From Dyadobacter sp. 676 (GTDB taxonomy: Bacteria > Bacteroidota > Bacteroidia > Cytophagales > Spirosomataceae), in NCBI RefSeq assembly GCF_040448675.1, contig NZ_CP159289.1:5067001-5131000 (forward strand): a DNA stretch of 64,000 bases, in the 5' to 3' direction. The position numbers and the translations under genes are program-made. The first letter of the stretch is position 1. Every line of letters begins with the position of its first letter. Shown in pieces: positions 38,046-47,543 of the stretch. The notes under the pieces are model-generated. The model was not told the DNA's origin, ran no database searches, and saw only the letters and a program-made list of their open reading frames with translations.

Positions 38046-39595
38046 TGAGGTATTTAAAAATTGGTTTTGGATTGATAGGCATCGGCCTTGCCGGCTTGAC
38101 GGGCTGTGCACGGAAAGCGGCTGGTCCGGCTGTTCTGAAAGCGGAGGATTATCGGCATCATGTGGCGTATTTTAACCGGATGGAGGACGAAAACAAGGTG
38201 AATGCGATCCCGAATGCACGATCCTGGGAGTGGATGAAGGCCAATATCCCGCTATTCGACTGTCCGCAGGATAATTTCCGGGAAATATACTACTACCGGT
38301 GGTGGACGTACCGCAAGCACATTCACGACACGCCCCAGGGCTTTGTGATAACGGAGTTTCTGGTTGACAGGAATTATGCCGACAAATACAATATGATCAG
38401 TTGCGCCCTCGGTCATCACATTTACGAAGGCCGATGGTTGCACGATCGTCGTTACCTGGACGATAATGTACATGTGTGGTTCAGGGGGAACAATGGCGGG
38501 CGTATGAAGAAGCTGCTCAATTTTAGCAGCTGGACCGCCGACGCGCTCTACAACCGCTACAAAGTGACGCACGATAAGGCATTCCTGCTCGACATGCTGC
38601 CCGATCTCGATTCGGAATACAAGGCCTGGGAAAAAGACCGCCGTACCGAGAGCGGCCTCTTCTGGCAAACAGACGTGAAAGACGGCATGGAAGAATCGCT
38701 CAGCGGCGGCCGGCGCGAACAGAATGCCCGCCCGACCATCAACAGCTATATGTACGGCAATGCCAAAGCGCTTTCGGCCATAGCGGCATTGAAAGGCGAC
38801 GGGACGATGGCCGAACTATACAATGCCAAAGCGGATACTTTAAAGCGATTGATCGACAGCCGGTTATGGAATGCCGACAGCGCATTTTTCGAAACGGTAA
38901 AAAAGCGTGGGAAGGGGCCTTTTGCGGGTGTGCGCGAAGCGATTGGGTTCATTCCGTGGTATTTCAATCTGCCCGACGAAAAGCATGACGCAGCCTGGAA
39001 CCAGGTGTCCGATCCGACGGGGTTTAATGCGCCTTTCGGCCTTACTACCGCCGAACGCCGGCATCCAGGATTTCGCACCCACGGCTGCTGCCAATGCGAA
39101 TGGGACGGGGCGGTGTGGCCATTCGCGACGGCGCAGACGCTTACCGGCCTTGCCAACCGCCTGAACGCCCCGAAACCGGAAGTGGTGGCGGATACGACAT
39201 ATTTCGGGTTGCTGGAAAAATACGTGGAATCGCAGTATTACCGCGGTAAGCCGTACATCGGCGAATATCTGGATGAAAAGACCGGCTACTGGCTCAAAGG
39301 CGACCAGGAGCGGAGCCGCTACTACAACCATTCGACATTTAATGACCTGATTATTACCGGTCTCATGGGCTTGCGCCCCCGCGCCGACGAAGTAATCGAG
39401 GTGAACCCGCTCATTCCCGGGAACAAATGGGACTGGTTTTGCCTCGACGACGTATTGTATCACGGCAAACGCCTCACCATTCTCTGGGACCGCGACGGCA
39501 GTCATTTCAAAAAAGGGCGCGGTTTGCAGGTTTTTGTGAATGGCAAAAGGGCGGGCTCGTCCGATCGGATTTCAAGGATCTTAATTAACCCATAA
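38045..39595 (+). CDS. MGH1-like (alpha/alpha)6 glycoside hydrolase lipoprotein
   Basis: A 516-aa lipoprotein. ATG 38045 overlaps the upstream stop codon and gives a lipobox (AGLTGC). The body is an (alpha/alpha)6-barrel of the mannosylglycerate-hydrolase-like/GH63-related group: WWTYRKHI, FLVDRNYADKYNMISCALGHH, WQTDVKDGMEESLSGG, and WDGAVWPFATAQTLTGL near the active site, with a short C-terminal beta region (RLTILWDRDG). Related Bacteroidota proteins act on plant or microbial oligosaccharides; the substrate here is unknown. Being anchored in the envelope, it probably processes products of the secreted lyases. Confidence 0.78.
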   Translation: MRYLKIGFGLIGIGLAGLTGCARKAAGPAVLKAEDYRHHVAYFNRMEDENKVNAIPNARSWEWMKANIPLFDCPQDNFREIYYYRWWTYRKHIHDTPQGFVITEFLVDRNYADKYNMISCALGHHIYEGRWLHDRRYLDDNVHVWFRGNNGGRMKKLLNFSSWTADALYNRYKVTHDKAFLLDMLPDLDSEYKAWEKDRRTESGLFWQTDVKDGMEESLSGGRREQNARPTINSYMYGNAKALSAIAALKGDGTMAELYNAKADTLKRLIDSRLWNADSAFFETVKKRGKGPFAGVREAIGFIPWYFNLPDEKHDAAWNQVSDPTGFNAPFGLTTAERRHPGFRTHGCCQCEWDGAVWPFATAQTLTGLANRLNAPKPEVVADTTYFGLLEKYVESQYYRGKPYIGEYLDEKTGYWLKGDQERSRYYNHSTFNDLIITGLMGLRPRADEVIEVNPLIPGNKWDWFCLDDVLYHGKRLTILWDRDGSHFKKGRGLQVFVNGKRAGSSDRISRILINP

Positions 39596-39626
39596 CCCTG
39601 CATTGCAGCTCCAAATTAATATCAGA

Positions 39627-40733
39627 ATGCAAAAAAACAGACCCGTTCGAACAACACTACTCCGCTGGATATATGGCGGAGCCATGGCCCTTATGGCACT
39701 GTCGGCCCACGCCCAGACCTTCAAAGACGGCATTCTTGTCGACGAATTCATCTTTGAAACTGCACCTTTTCCGGAAAGCCATGCGTCGACCATCGCCGAG
39801 ACGCCGGCGGGGCTGGTGGCGGCGTGGTTCGGAGGAACGAAGGAGCGCAACCCCGACGTGGGCATTTGGGTGAGCCGTCTTGAAAACGGCAAATGGACCG
39901 CACCCGTGGAGGTTGCCAATGGTATTGTGAATGAAAAATTGCGCTATGCGTGCTGGAACCCGGTGTTATACCAGATCCCGAAAGGCGACCTGATGCTCTT
40001 TTACAAAGTCGGACCGAATGTGCCAGGCTGGAAGGGGTTTCTCGTCACCTCCAAAGACAATGGTAAAACCTGGTCGAAGCCGGCGGAGTTGCAGGAGGGA
40101 TTTTTGGGGCCGATCAAGAACAAACCGGTATTGCTGGCAAACGGAGAGTTGTGGTGCCCGTCGAGTACCGAGGGCGAGGGAGGCTGGCGGGTGCATTTCG
40201 AGGTAACGCCCGATTTCGGCAAAACCTGGCGGAAAGTGGGCCCGTTGAACGACGGGAAGACGATTAAAGCCATTCAACCGAGCCTGTTGACCTACGCAAA
40301 TGGCGATATGCAGATACTTTGCCGCAGTCAGAGCCGTTCGATCGTGGAATCATGGTCGAAGGACGGGGGAAAGACGTGGTCGGAAATGGCGCCTTCCGCA
40401 TTGCCCAACAATAATTCGGGAACGGACGCTGTCACGTTGAAAGACGGCCGCCAGTTGCTGGTTTACAACCACGTGAAACCACCGGCCGGTCAGCCGAAAG
40501 GGCCTCGTACGCCGCTTAATGTGGCTGTTTCGAAAGACGGCAGAAGGTGGGAAGCGGTGCTGGTGCTCGAAGATTCGCCGATCAGCCAGTATTCGTACCC
40601 CTCGGTGATCCAGACGGCCGACGGCATGGTGCACATCGTGTACACCTGGCGCCGCCAGCGTATCAAGCACGTTAAAATCGATCCATCGAAACTGAAAGGC
40701 AAGGCGATCGTGGAGGAACAGTGGCCCATTTGA
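39627..40733 (+). CDS. Sialidase-fold (BNR/Asp-box) exo-glycosidase-like protein 1
   Basis: A 368-aa secreted six-bladed propeller. The signal peptide ends ALSAHAQ when ATG 39627 is used. Asp-boxes SKDNGKTW, TPDFGKTW and SKDGGKTW mark successive blades. Other landmarks are ESHASTIAETPAGLVAAWFGGT near the N-terminus and YSYPSVIQTADGMVHIVYTWRR near the C-terminus, as in Bacteroidota sialidase-family proteins linked to plant polysaccharides rather than true neuraminidases. No sialic-acid catabolism genes are nearby. It may act on an acidic sugar cap, which is inference. Confidence 0.82.
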   Translation: MQKNRPVRTTLLRWIYGGAMALMALSAHAQTFKDGILVDEFIFETAPFPESHASTIAETPAGLVAAWFGGTKERNPDVGIWVSRLENGKWTAPVEVANGIVNEKLRYACWNPVLYQIPKGDLMLFYKVGPNVPGWKGFLVTSKDNGKTWSKPAELQEGFLGPIKNKPVLLANGELWCPSSTEGEGGWRVHFEVTPDFGKTWRKVGPLNDGKTIKAIQPSLLTYANGDMQILCRSQSRSIVESWSKDGGKTWSEMAPSALPNNNSGTDAVTLKDGRQLLVYNHVKPPAGQPKGPRTPLNVAVSKDGRRWEAVLVLEDSPISQYSYPSVIQTADGMVHIVYTWRRQRIKHVKIDPSKLKGKAIVEEQWPI

Positions 40734-40742
40734 CCTGAAATA

Positions 40743-41633
40743 ATGAAAAGGAGAAGCTTTTTTAATGCATGCGTCGCCGGGATGGCGACGTTGCCGTTAT
40801 TGTCGTGGACAGCGGTATTGCCCGGTCCAGTGAAAAAAACGCGATACAAGATTGCCGTGATCGATCTGATGATTTTGAAAAGGCAAAAACTGAGCGCATT
40901 GCCGCTCGCCGGTGAAATAGGTGCCGACGGCCTCGAAGTGGACATGGGCGGCCTGGGCGACCGGCCTACTTTCGATAACAAATTGGCCGACCCGGCTGTG
41001 CGCCGGCAATATCTCGACAAAGCGAAGGAACTGAACCTGGAAATCTGCTCGCTCGCGATGACCGGCTTTTATGCACAATCGTTCGCGAAACGCGACGGTG
41101 CGGAAAAAATGGTAGGCGATTGCATTGACACCATGAAGCTGATGGGTATCAAAACGGCATTCCTGCCGCTGGGTATTCAGGGCGATCTGGTCAAAAACCC
41201 GGAATTACGGCCTGCTATTGTGGAAAGACTGAAAACCGTAGGTAAAATGGCCGAAAAGGCCGGCGTTGTGATCGGCATCGAAACCGCATTGGATGCGAGG
41301 GGAGAGGTAGAGCTGTTGAAAGAGATCGGTTCGAAGCACATTCAGATTTATTTCAACTTCTCGAATCCGCTGAAAGAAGGGCGTGATCTCTGTGAAGAGC
41401 TGCGCATTTTGGGTAAAAAACGCATTTGCCAGATCCACTGCACCGATGAAGACGGTGTTTGGCTCCAAAACAACACCCGGCTGGATATGAAAAAGGTTAA
41501 AGCGACCCTCGACAGGATGGGCTGGAAGGGCTGGCTGGTGATCGAGCGCTCGCGCGATGCCAGCAAGCCACGCGATGTCAAAGGTAATTTCAGCGCGAAT
41601 ACCGCTTTTATGAAAACCGTTTTTCAATCCTGA
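40743..41633 (+). CDS. Xylose-isomerase-like TIM-barrel protein with twin-Arg signal
   Basis: A 296-aa sugar phosphate isomerase/epimerase family protein (AP endonuclease 2-like TIM barrel). The N-terminus MKRRSFFNACVAG is a twin-arginine type signal, so it is probably folded and exported with its metal. Barrel motifs include GADGLEVDMGG, VVIGIETALDA, ICQIHCTDEDG and GWLVIERSRDA, supplying the Glu/His/Asp metal ligands. Exported members are frequent in Bacteroidota carbohydrate loci and mostly uncharacterised; they may isomerise, epimerise or dehydrate sugars or 3-keto sugars. It starts 9 nt after the sialidase-fold gene. Confidence 0.8.
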   Translation: MKRRSFFNACVAGMATLPLLSWTAVLPGPVKKTRYKIAVIDLMILKRQKLSALPLAGEIGADGLEVDMGGLGDRPTFDNKLADPAVRRQYLDKAKELNLEICSLAMTGFYAQSFAKRDGAEKMVGDCIDTMKLMGIKTAFLPLGIQGDLVKNPELRPAIVERLKTVGKMAEKAGVVIGIETALDARGEVELLKEIGSKHIQIYFNFSNPLKEGRDLCEELRILGKKRICQIHCTDEDGVWLQNNTRLDMKKVKATLDRMGWKGWLVIERSRDASKPRDVKGNFSANTAFMKTVFQS

Positions 41634-41676
41634 TCTGAATACGCCGACCTTACCCGATCGTCTTAACCGTACGCCC

Positions 41677-44022
41677 ATGCTTGTTAATCTTTACCGGCTG
41701 TTGTCGATTTTACTGCTATTCACAAGTCGTTTAAACGCTACTGCACAGGGCTTTTCAACGGAACAATACAATTTGAAGTGGACGAGCCCGAGTAAAAACT
41801 CCGGCGAATCCATGCCTTGCGGGGGAGGCGACATCGGGCTGAATGTGTGGGTGGAGAAAGGTGATCTGCTCTTCTACATCTCACGTAGCGGCGTTTTTGA
41901 TGAAAATAACGTTTTTCCCAAGCTCGGGCGCATACGCATGAGGCTTTCACCGAATCCGTTCGATGCTGGCGATAGTTTCGGGCAGGAATTGAAGTTGAAT
42001 GAGGGGCACATTGAAATTACGGGAAAAAAGGGAAGCTGAGCGCTACAATAAGGGTTTGGGTCGATGTTTTCCGACCTGTTATCCATATCGATACGGAAAG
42101 CAGCAGTCCGGTTTCCGCAAAGGCCTGGTATGAAAGCTGGCGGACGGTAACCGGGGAGTTGAAGGGCAATGCGAGAAGCGCCAGTTCATACAAATGGGCA
42201 GCGCCGACCGTGCCGGTATACCCCGATAGCGTCAGGCACGAGAACGACGGGGTGCTGTTTTATCACCATAACCGCGACTCGACGATCTTCGACGCGATCG
42301 TCAGACAGCAGCAACTGGGGCCCGTAAGATCTGAACTATGGAACCCGCTAAAAAACCTGACCTATGGCGGCCGGATGAACGGTAGCGGCATGGTAGCCGA
42401 TCCGGCGATCACCACGGGCAAATACGCCGATACGCCTTTCAGGGGTTTTGGATTGAAAAGCAAATCACCTTCGAAACGCATTCAGTTCCAAGTTTTCCTG
42501 CATACCGGTCAGGAAGATATCGCGGTTTGGAAAAAAGGACTTCTGGAAACCATTTCGGAAGCGTACCGATCCGAAAAAACGGCGAGGGAAAAAACGCTGG
42601 CATGGTGGAGGCAGTATTGGCAGCGGAGCTATATCGCCTTAAATACCGGCAAAAAAGATACCGCCTCGCCGGTATGGCAGGTCGGACGTAACTATCAGTT
42701 GTTTCGCTACATGCTCGGGTGCAATGCATTCGGTACCTATCCGACGAAGTTCAACGGGGGGGCTGTTCACCTACGATCCGGTTTTTGTGGACACCTCCTA
42801 TCATTTCAGCGCGGACCATCGCAATTGGGGTGGGGGAATCTTTACCGCCCAGAACCAGCGGCTGGTGTACTGGCCGATGCTCAAAAGTGGTGATTTCGAG
42901 ATGATGAAGCCGCAATTCGAGTTCTATCAACGCATACTCGGCAATGCAGAAACGCGGACAAGACATTACTGGGGGCATAGCGGAGCTTCGTTTACCGAGC
43001 AGATCGAAAACTTCGGCCTGCCCAATTACGCGGAATATAATTCCAAACGGCCAGCGGATTACGACCCGGGGCTGGAATACAACAAATGGCTGGAATATCT
43101 CTGGGACACATCGCTGGAATTTTGCCTGATGATCCTCGACCAGCAGCACTTCACGGGGGCGGACATCGGGCGTTATTTGCCGCTCATCGAAAGCTGCGTC
43201 GTGTTTTTCGACGAGCATTACCAGTATCTGGCCGCCCGGCGCGGTGCAGCGAAGCTGGACCAGAACGGCCACCTCGTACTTTTTCCCGGCAGCGCTGCGG
43301 AAACTTACAAAATGGCTTACAATCCGGTTACTACCGTCGCCGGTCTAAGAACGGTGCTGGAAAGAATGCTGGCACTGCCTGCGCAATACGGCGGCCCGGC
43401 GCAGCGCACGCGCTGGCAGGGTATGCTGCGTCGTGTTCCGCCGCTTAGTTTCCGCGAAATGCAGAGCCGTCGTACGATCGCCCCCGCGCAGGCCTGGGAA
43501 CGCATTCAGAATACCGAAATCCCGCAGCTATACCCTGTTTTTCCGTATGGTATTTACGGCATCGGTAAACCCGACCTTGAAACCGCAGTCAACACCTGGA
43601 AGTACGACACCGAAGCCATTAAAAACCGTAATCACACGAGTTGGCACCAGGACGGGATTTTCTGCGCACGCCTGGGCCTTACGGAGGAAGCGGCCGCATT
43701 AACCATTAAAAAGTTACAGGATTCGGGACGTCGTTTCCCCGCGTTCTGGGGTCCCGGCCACGACTGGGTCCCCGACCACAACTGGGGCGGCTCGGGCATG
43801 GTCGGCTTGCAGGAAATGCTTATGCAAACCAGCGGAGATTCCATTTATCTTCTGCCCGCCTGGCCCGATGATTGGGATGTGCGGTTCAGGCTGCATGCGC
43901 CGCTGAACACAACCGTAGAAGGCGAATGGAAAGCAGGCAAAATGGTGAGCCTGACGGTGACGCCAGAGAGCAGAAAAAGCGACGTAATTTGCTCCAAATG
44001 TGGTGTGTTAAAGGGTAGGTAA
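41677..44022 (+). CDS. DUF5703 (GH95-like) glycoside hydrolase, two frame breaks
   Basis: About 781 aa after two one-base repairs: add an A at 42024-42029 (or the adjacent G run) and delete a G at 42756-42762. A signal peptide ends NATAQ. The N-terminal super-beta-sandwich (WTSPSKNSGESMPCGGGDIGLNVW) is the DUF5703 signature region. The (alpha/alpha)6 barrel that follows (RNYQLFRYMLGCNAFGTYP, FVDTSYHFSADHRNWGGG, FPGSAAETYKMAYNP) resembles GH95 and GH65 clan enzymes. The C-terminal beta domain ends in VEGEWKAGK. It presumably removes a terminal sugar from the pectin side chains; specificity is unknown. It is the last gene of the locus. Confidence 0.8.
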
Positions 44023-44175
44023 ATGTTAAAATAGATTTGCCGTTTCTCGCACCGAGCGGAGCAATGATACTACTGATCGCGGCGAAAAACATAGTGTCCA
44101 AATTCAGGTTGCCGAATTTATAGTCATAAAAATTGCATCCAAGGCAATATATTACATAAATTAATCAATATTTTT

Positions 44176-44215
44176 TATCTTTGTTTTCGATTGTTTTTCT
44201 TTTCTTTGTTTTGAG
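44176..44215 (+). promoter_or_regulatory. Promoter and putative DeoR-type operator of the kinase operon
   Basis: TATCTTTG at 44176-44183 fits the Bacteroidota -7 box TAnnTTTG. It is directly followed by a T/C-rich repeat (TTTTCGATTGTTTTTCTTTT, continuing to 44215) that resembles the tandem TTTCRTTTY operators of AgaR/DeoR-family repressors. A repressor bound here would block transcription start. I see no good -33 element. Confidence 0.5.
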
Positions 44216-44251
44216 AAAGTGGTTTAATAAGTTTAAAAACAAGGCTTCCGG

Positions 44252-45769
44252 ATGTTGAATGGCCCATTTGTGCTGGCGATCGACCAGGGTACGAGTAGTA
44301 CTAAAACTGTCATTTTTAATGAGAAAGGGAAGGTTGTAGCGCGAGGAAGCGAGCCGTTGCGTACAATGTATCTGGACGGCGGCCTGGTCGAGCAGGACCC
44401 GCAGGAGATTTTTGAAAACGTACTTGCTTCGGTCGCAAAATGCCTCGCAGATTTTATAAGCCAGGGAGGACGTATAGAGGACATCCGTTCGTCGGGGATT
44501 TCTAACCAGAGGGAAACATTTGTCGTTTGGAATAGCGACGGCGAACCGCTGTATAATGCGGTAGTCTGGCAATGCAAACGATCGACAGCCGTTTGCGAGC
44601 AACTACGTGCGACCGGGCTCGAAGATATGATCCGTCGAAAGACCGGACTGCTGGCTGATCCCTATTTCTCGGGCTCAAAAGTGATTTGGTTGAACTTATA
44701 CAATAACGCTGTCAAAAGGGCGATTTTCGAGGGGAATGCGTATTTCGGAACGGTGGATACATGGTTGCTCTACCGCTTGACCGGCGGCGCCGCTTACCTC
44801 ACCGATCACACCAACGCATCCAGGACGCTTTTTTTTAATCTCGAAACGCTTTCATGGGACGACGAGCTCATCCGGTCGTTCGGATTGGAGGGCTTGCATT
44901 TGCCTGATATACAGCCGTCTTCATCTTTTTTCGGTGAAACGGATTTTGGAGGCCTGTTGCCGGGCCGCGTACCGGTGACGGCGATGATCGGCGATTCGCA
45001 TGCCGCCGCTTTCGGGGAAGGATGTTTTGGCCTGGGAATTGCAAAGGCCACTTTGGGCACCGGGTCCTCTATCCTGATGAATATCGGTGCGAAGGCGAAA
45101 GTGTCGCATCAGGGAATGGTCACGACGATCGGCTGGAGTGCGGGCGATCGGGTCGAGTATGCGCTGGAAGGCGTGATTGTAACTTGTGGGGCGACGATCG
45201 AATGGCTTAAAACTCATCTGGGCCTTTTTAGCGACATCCGCGAAACGGAGTCTATGGCACGTTCCGTAAAAGATAGTGGCGGCGTTTACCTGATTCCGGC
45301 TTTCAGCGGTTTGGGGGCGCCGCATTGGGATATGAACCGCAAGGCGTCGATTACCGGCCTGACATTTAATTCCGATAAAAACCACGTCGTCCGTGCAGCC
45401 CTCGAATCCATTCCCTATCAAATCAGGGACGTGATTGTTGCGATGGAGTCCGACACAGGCATTGCATTGCGGGAATTGAAGGTCGATGGCGGATTGACTT
45501 CCAATGGCTTTGTGGTGCAGATGCTGGCCGATCTGCTGGAAAAGCCGGTTGTTACCCCTGGTTTTCCGGAAGTTTCCGCTTTGGGAGCGGCGTATCTTTC
45601 GGGACTGTATTCCGGGGTTTATCCTGGCATCGAATATTTACAGCAATTAAATGAGCGTCAATCTTCGGTAATGCCGAACGCGGCGAACGAAGCAGTGAAG
45701 GCAGGCTACCGTGGCTGGCAGGAGGCCGTGGGTTCTGCACGGCAAGTATTTATAACAGATTCATTATGA
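44252..45769 (+). CDS. FGGY-family carbohydrate kinase (glycerol kinase-like)
   Basis: A 505-aa FGGY kinase, which phosphorylates a polyol or ketose with ATP. The N-terminal ATPase motif is AIDQGTSSTKTVIF and the C-terminal one DGGLTSNGFVVQMLADLL. Several glycerol-binding positions of GlpK are recognisable: NQRET, DPYFSGSK and the Asp in MIGDSHAAAFGEG. By sequence alone it might be called GlpK. Context argues for a sugar-derived substrate, since the downstream gene overlaps it by 4 nt and encodes a glycan hydrolase, and no glycerol-3-phosphate dehydrogenase is nearby. D-apulose kinase (ApsK) also belongs to the FGGY family. This is the first gene of the operon. Confidence 0.88.
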   Translation: MLNGPFVLAIDQGTSSTKTVIFNEKGKVVARGSEPLRTMYLDGGLVEQDPQEIFENVLASVAKCLADFISQGGRIEDIRSSGISNQRETFVVWNSDGEPLYNAVVWQCKRSTAVCEQLRATGLEDMIRRKTGLLADPYFSGSKVIWLNLYNNAVKRAIFEGNAYFGTVDTWLLYRLTGGAAYLTDHTNASRTLFFNLETLSWDDELIRSFGLEGLHLPDIQPSSSFFGETDFGGLLPGRVPVTAMIGDSHAAAFGEGCFGLGIAKATLGTGSSILMNIGAKAKVSHQGMVTTIGWSAGDRVEYALEGVIVTCGATIEWLKTHLGLFSDIRETESMARSVKDSGGVYLIPAFSGLGAPHWDMNRKASITGLTFNSDKNHVVRAALESIPYQIRDVIVAMESDTGIALRELKVDGGLTSNGFVVQMLADLLEKPVVTPGFPEVSALGAAYLSGLYSGVYPGIEYLQQLNERQSSVMPNAANEAVKAGYRGWQEAVGSARQVFITDSL

Positions 45770-47382
45770 GGAATTTTTCGGTATTTGTTGCGCTTTTTCT
45801 GGTTTCGTTTCTGGCATTGGCACAGGACGGTGCGGGGCGTCGCATAGAGCGATGGGAGCGGTTTGAGGTGACTTTGACAGGGCCGCAGGCGGGCAACCCG
45901 TTTGCTGACGTGACCTTATCGGCCGAATTCACCAATGGCAGCGAAAAAGTAAAAGTGGCTGGTTTCTACGACGGAAACGGCCGGTATAAAGTGCGCTTCA
46001 TGCCTGGGCGGACCGGTGAATGGAAATACAAAATCATTAGCAATAATAAATCGTTGCATGGCAAAACCGGGGCATTTACCTGCACCGAGCCCGGCAAGGA
46101 CAATCATGGACCTGTACAAGTCGCCGACACTTTTCATTTCAGGTATGCGGACGGCAAGCGCTATTATCCTTTCGGGACTACGTTATACGCATGGACGCAT
46201 CAGCCCGAAGGCTTGGAGGAAATTACCCTGAAGACGCTGGCGAACGCGCCGTTCAACAAGGTGAGAATGTGCGTTTTTCCCAAGTACTATTCGCACGTGG
46301 AAAACGAGCCGCCCTTTTATCCCTATGCGAAAAAGTCCGAAACAAGGGACGCAAAGGGCAAGCCGAGATTTGAATGGGACTTTTCAAGGTTTGAGCCTGC
46401 TTTTTTTCAACATCTCGAGAGACGGATCGACGACCTTAAGAAACTGGGCATTGAGGCCGACGTGATTATTTTTCATCCCTACGATAAGGGGCACTGGGGA
46501 TTTGACAGTCTTGGTAAAGAGAACGATCTGAAATATATCCGGTACCTGACGGCCCGGCTGGCATCGTTCCGGAATGTGTGGTGGTCGATGGCGAACGAGT
46601 TTGATTATGTGAAAACGAAACCCCGTGCAGATTGGGACATTTATACCAAGGCTATCGTGGATTCGGATCCTTACGGTCACCTTTGTTCGATCCACAATGG
46701 CAGCGTTTACTACGACAACTGGAAACCCGAATTTACACACGTCAGCATCCAAAACGGCTCGGTAGTCGAGGACTTTGGCCGGGCGGTGTTGCTGAGAGAT
46801 GTGTTTTTTAAGCCGATGGTTTACGATGAAGTTTGCTACGAAGGCGATTTGCCGCAGCGCTGGGGACATTTGAGCGGGCAGGAAATGACCGAAGCTTTCT
46901 GGCAGGGGGTGATTGCCGGAACGTACGTGACGCACGGGGAGACATTCAGGAACGCAGGCGATACGATTTTCTGGGCAAAAGGCGGACGACTGACCGGCAG
47001 TAGTCCGGCCAGGATCGGATTTCTGAAAAAAATACTGGAAGATGCGCCGGGCCCGCTGGAATTGTCGGACCCGTGGAAAGATCACCGCACAGCGAGGGCA
47101 GACAGCAGTCATTATCTGGTTTATTTCGGCAAGCATATGCAACCGGAATGGACGTTTAACCTGCCCCGAAAAGGTGGCCCCAAGGCCGGCCGGAAGTTCA
47201 GGGTGGAGGTAATCGATACCTGGAATATGACTATCGATGAGCGGCCGGAGATTTTTGAAACTGACGAGGCGGTAGACTACCGCGTTTTCGATAAAAAAGA
47301 GAACCCCGATCCGACTACCCATGACGCCCTATTTAGCCTTGCGGATCAGGCAGGTTGGGCATTAAAGACTTTGATTGGTTAA
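45766..47382 (+). CDS. DUF5060-DUF4038-DUF5605 secreted glycoside hydrolase
   Basis: A 538-aa secreted enzyme; signal peptide 1-20 (FLALAQ). An N-terminal Ig-like DUF5060 domain occupies about 25-110 (WERFEVTLTGPQAGNPF). A TIM barrel of the DUF4038/apiosidase-like group follows at about 115-440 (YPFGTTLYAWTHQ, VWWSMANEFDYVK, MVYDEVCYEGD), with Glu residues placed as acid/base and nucleophile candidates. The C-terminal beta domain is DUF5605-like. ATG overlaps the kinase stop codon (ATGA), so kinase and hydrolase are coupled. The DUF4038 group includes GH140 apiosidase, but the activity of this three-domain branch is not certain. Confidence 0.85.
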   Translation: MRNFSVFVALFLVSFLALAQDGAGRRIERWERFEVTLTGPQAGNPFADVTLSAEFTNGSEKVKVAGFYDGNGRYKVRFMPGRTGEWKYKIISNNKSLHGKTGAFTCTEPGKDNHGPVQVADTFHFRYADGKRYYPFGTTLYAWTHQPEGLEEITLKTLANAPFNKVRMCVFPKYYSHVENEPPFYPYAKKSETRDAKGKPRFEWDFSRFEPAFFQHLERRIDDLKKLGIEADVIIFHPYDKGHWGFDSLGKENDLKYIRYLTARLASFRNVWWSMANEFDYVKTKPRADWDIYTKAIVDSDPYGHLCSIHNGSVYYDNWKPEFTHVSIQNGSVVEDFGRAVLLRDVFFKPMVYDEVCYEGDLPQRWGHLSGQEMTEAFWQGVIAGTYVTHGETFRNAGDTIFWAKGGRLTGSSPARIGFLKKILEDAPGPLELSDPWKDHRTARADSSHYLVYFGKHMQPEWTFNLPRKGGPKAGRKFRVEVIDTWNMTIDERPEIFETDEAVDYRVFDKKENPDPTTHDALFSLADQAGWALKTLIG

Positions 47383-47400
47383 CATAGATAGTAAAGGATT

Positions 47401-47431
47401 AAAAAGACCGGATTATATCTGGTCTTTTTTT
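47401..47431 (+). terminator. Rho-independent terminator after the kinase operon
   Basis: AAAAAGACC (47401-47409) pairs with GGTCTTTTT (from 47421) across an 11-nt loop, followed by a T-run. It is 19 nt past the hydrolase stop codon. It separates this operon from the racemase-family gene, which must then have its own promoter. Confidence 0.85.
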
Positions 47432-47462
47432 GCTTTTTTCTTTTTACAATGCTTTTTTTCTA

Positions 47463-47502
47463 AATTCGAAACAAATAGAATATAATCGAAATAAATTCTT
47501 TC
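47463..47502 (+). promoter_or_regulatory. Putative DeoR-type operator upstream of the racemase gene
   Basis: The minus strand of this AT-rich stretch reads TTTATTTCGATTATATTC and then TATTTGTTTCG, the same T/C-rich repeat type found upstream of the kinase, SusC and DeoR genes. It lies 40 nt before the start codon. This is pattern resemblance by eye only. Confidence 0.35.
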
Positions 47503-47543
47503 CTGGTCAAAAGTTTCTAACCGACTTTTCCGAAACCTTATTC

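Noticed and set aside
39627..40733. True neuraminidase in a sialic-acid locus
   Set aside because: Asp-boxes only show the fold. No nan genes are present and the neighbours are pectin enzymes.
44252..45769. Housekeeping glycerol kinase glpK
   Set aside because: GlpK-like residues are present, but there is no glpF or glpD nearby, and coupling to a glycan hydrolase under a DeoR-type promoter argues for a sugar-derived substrate. I left the symbol blank.
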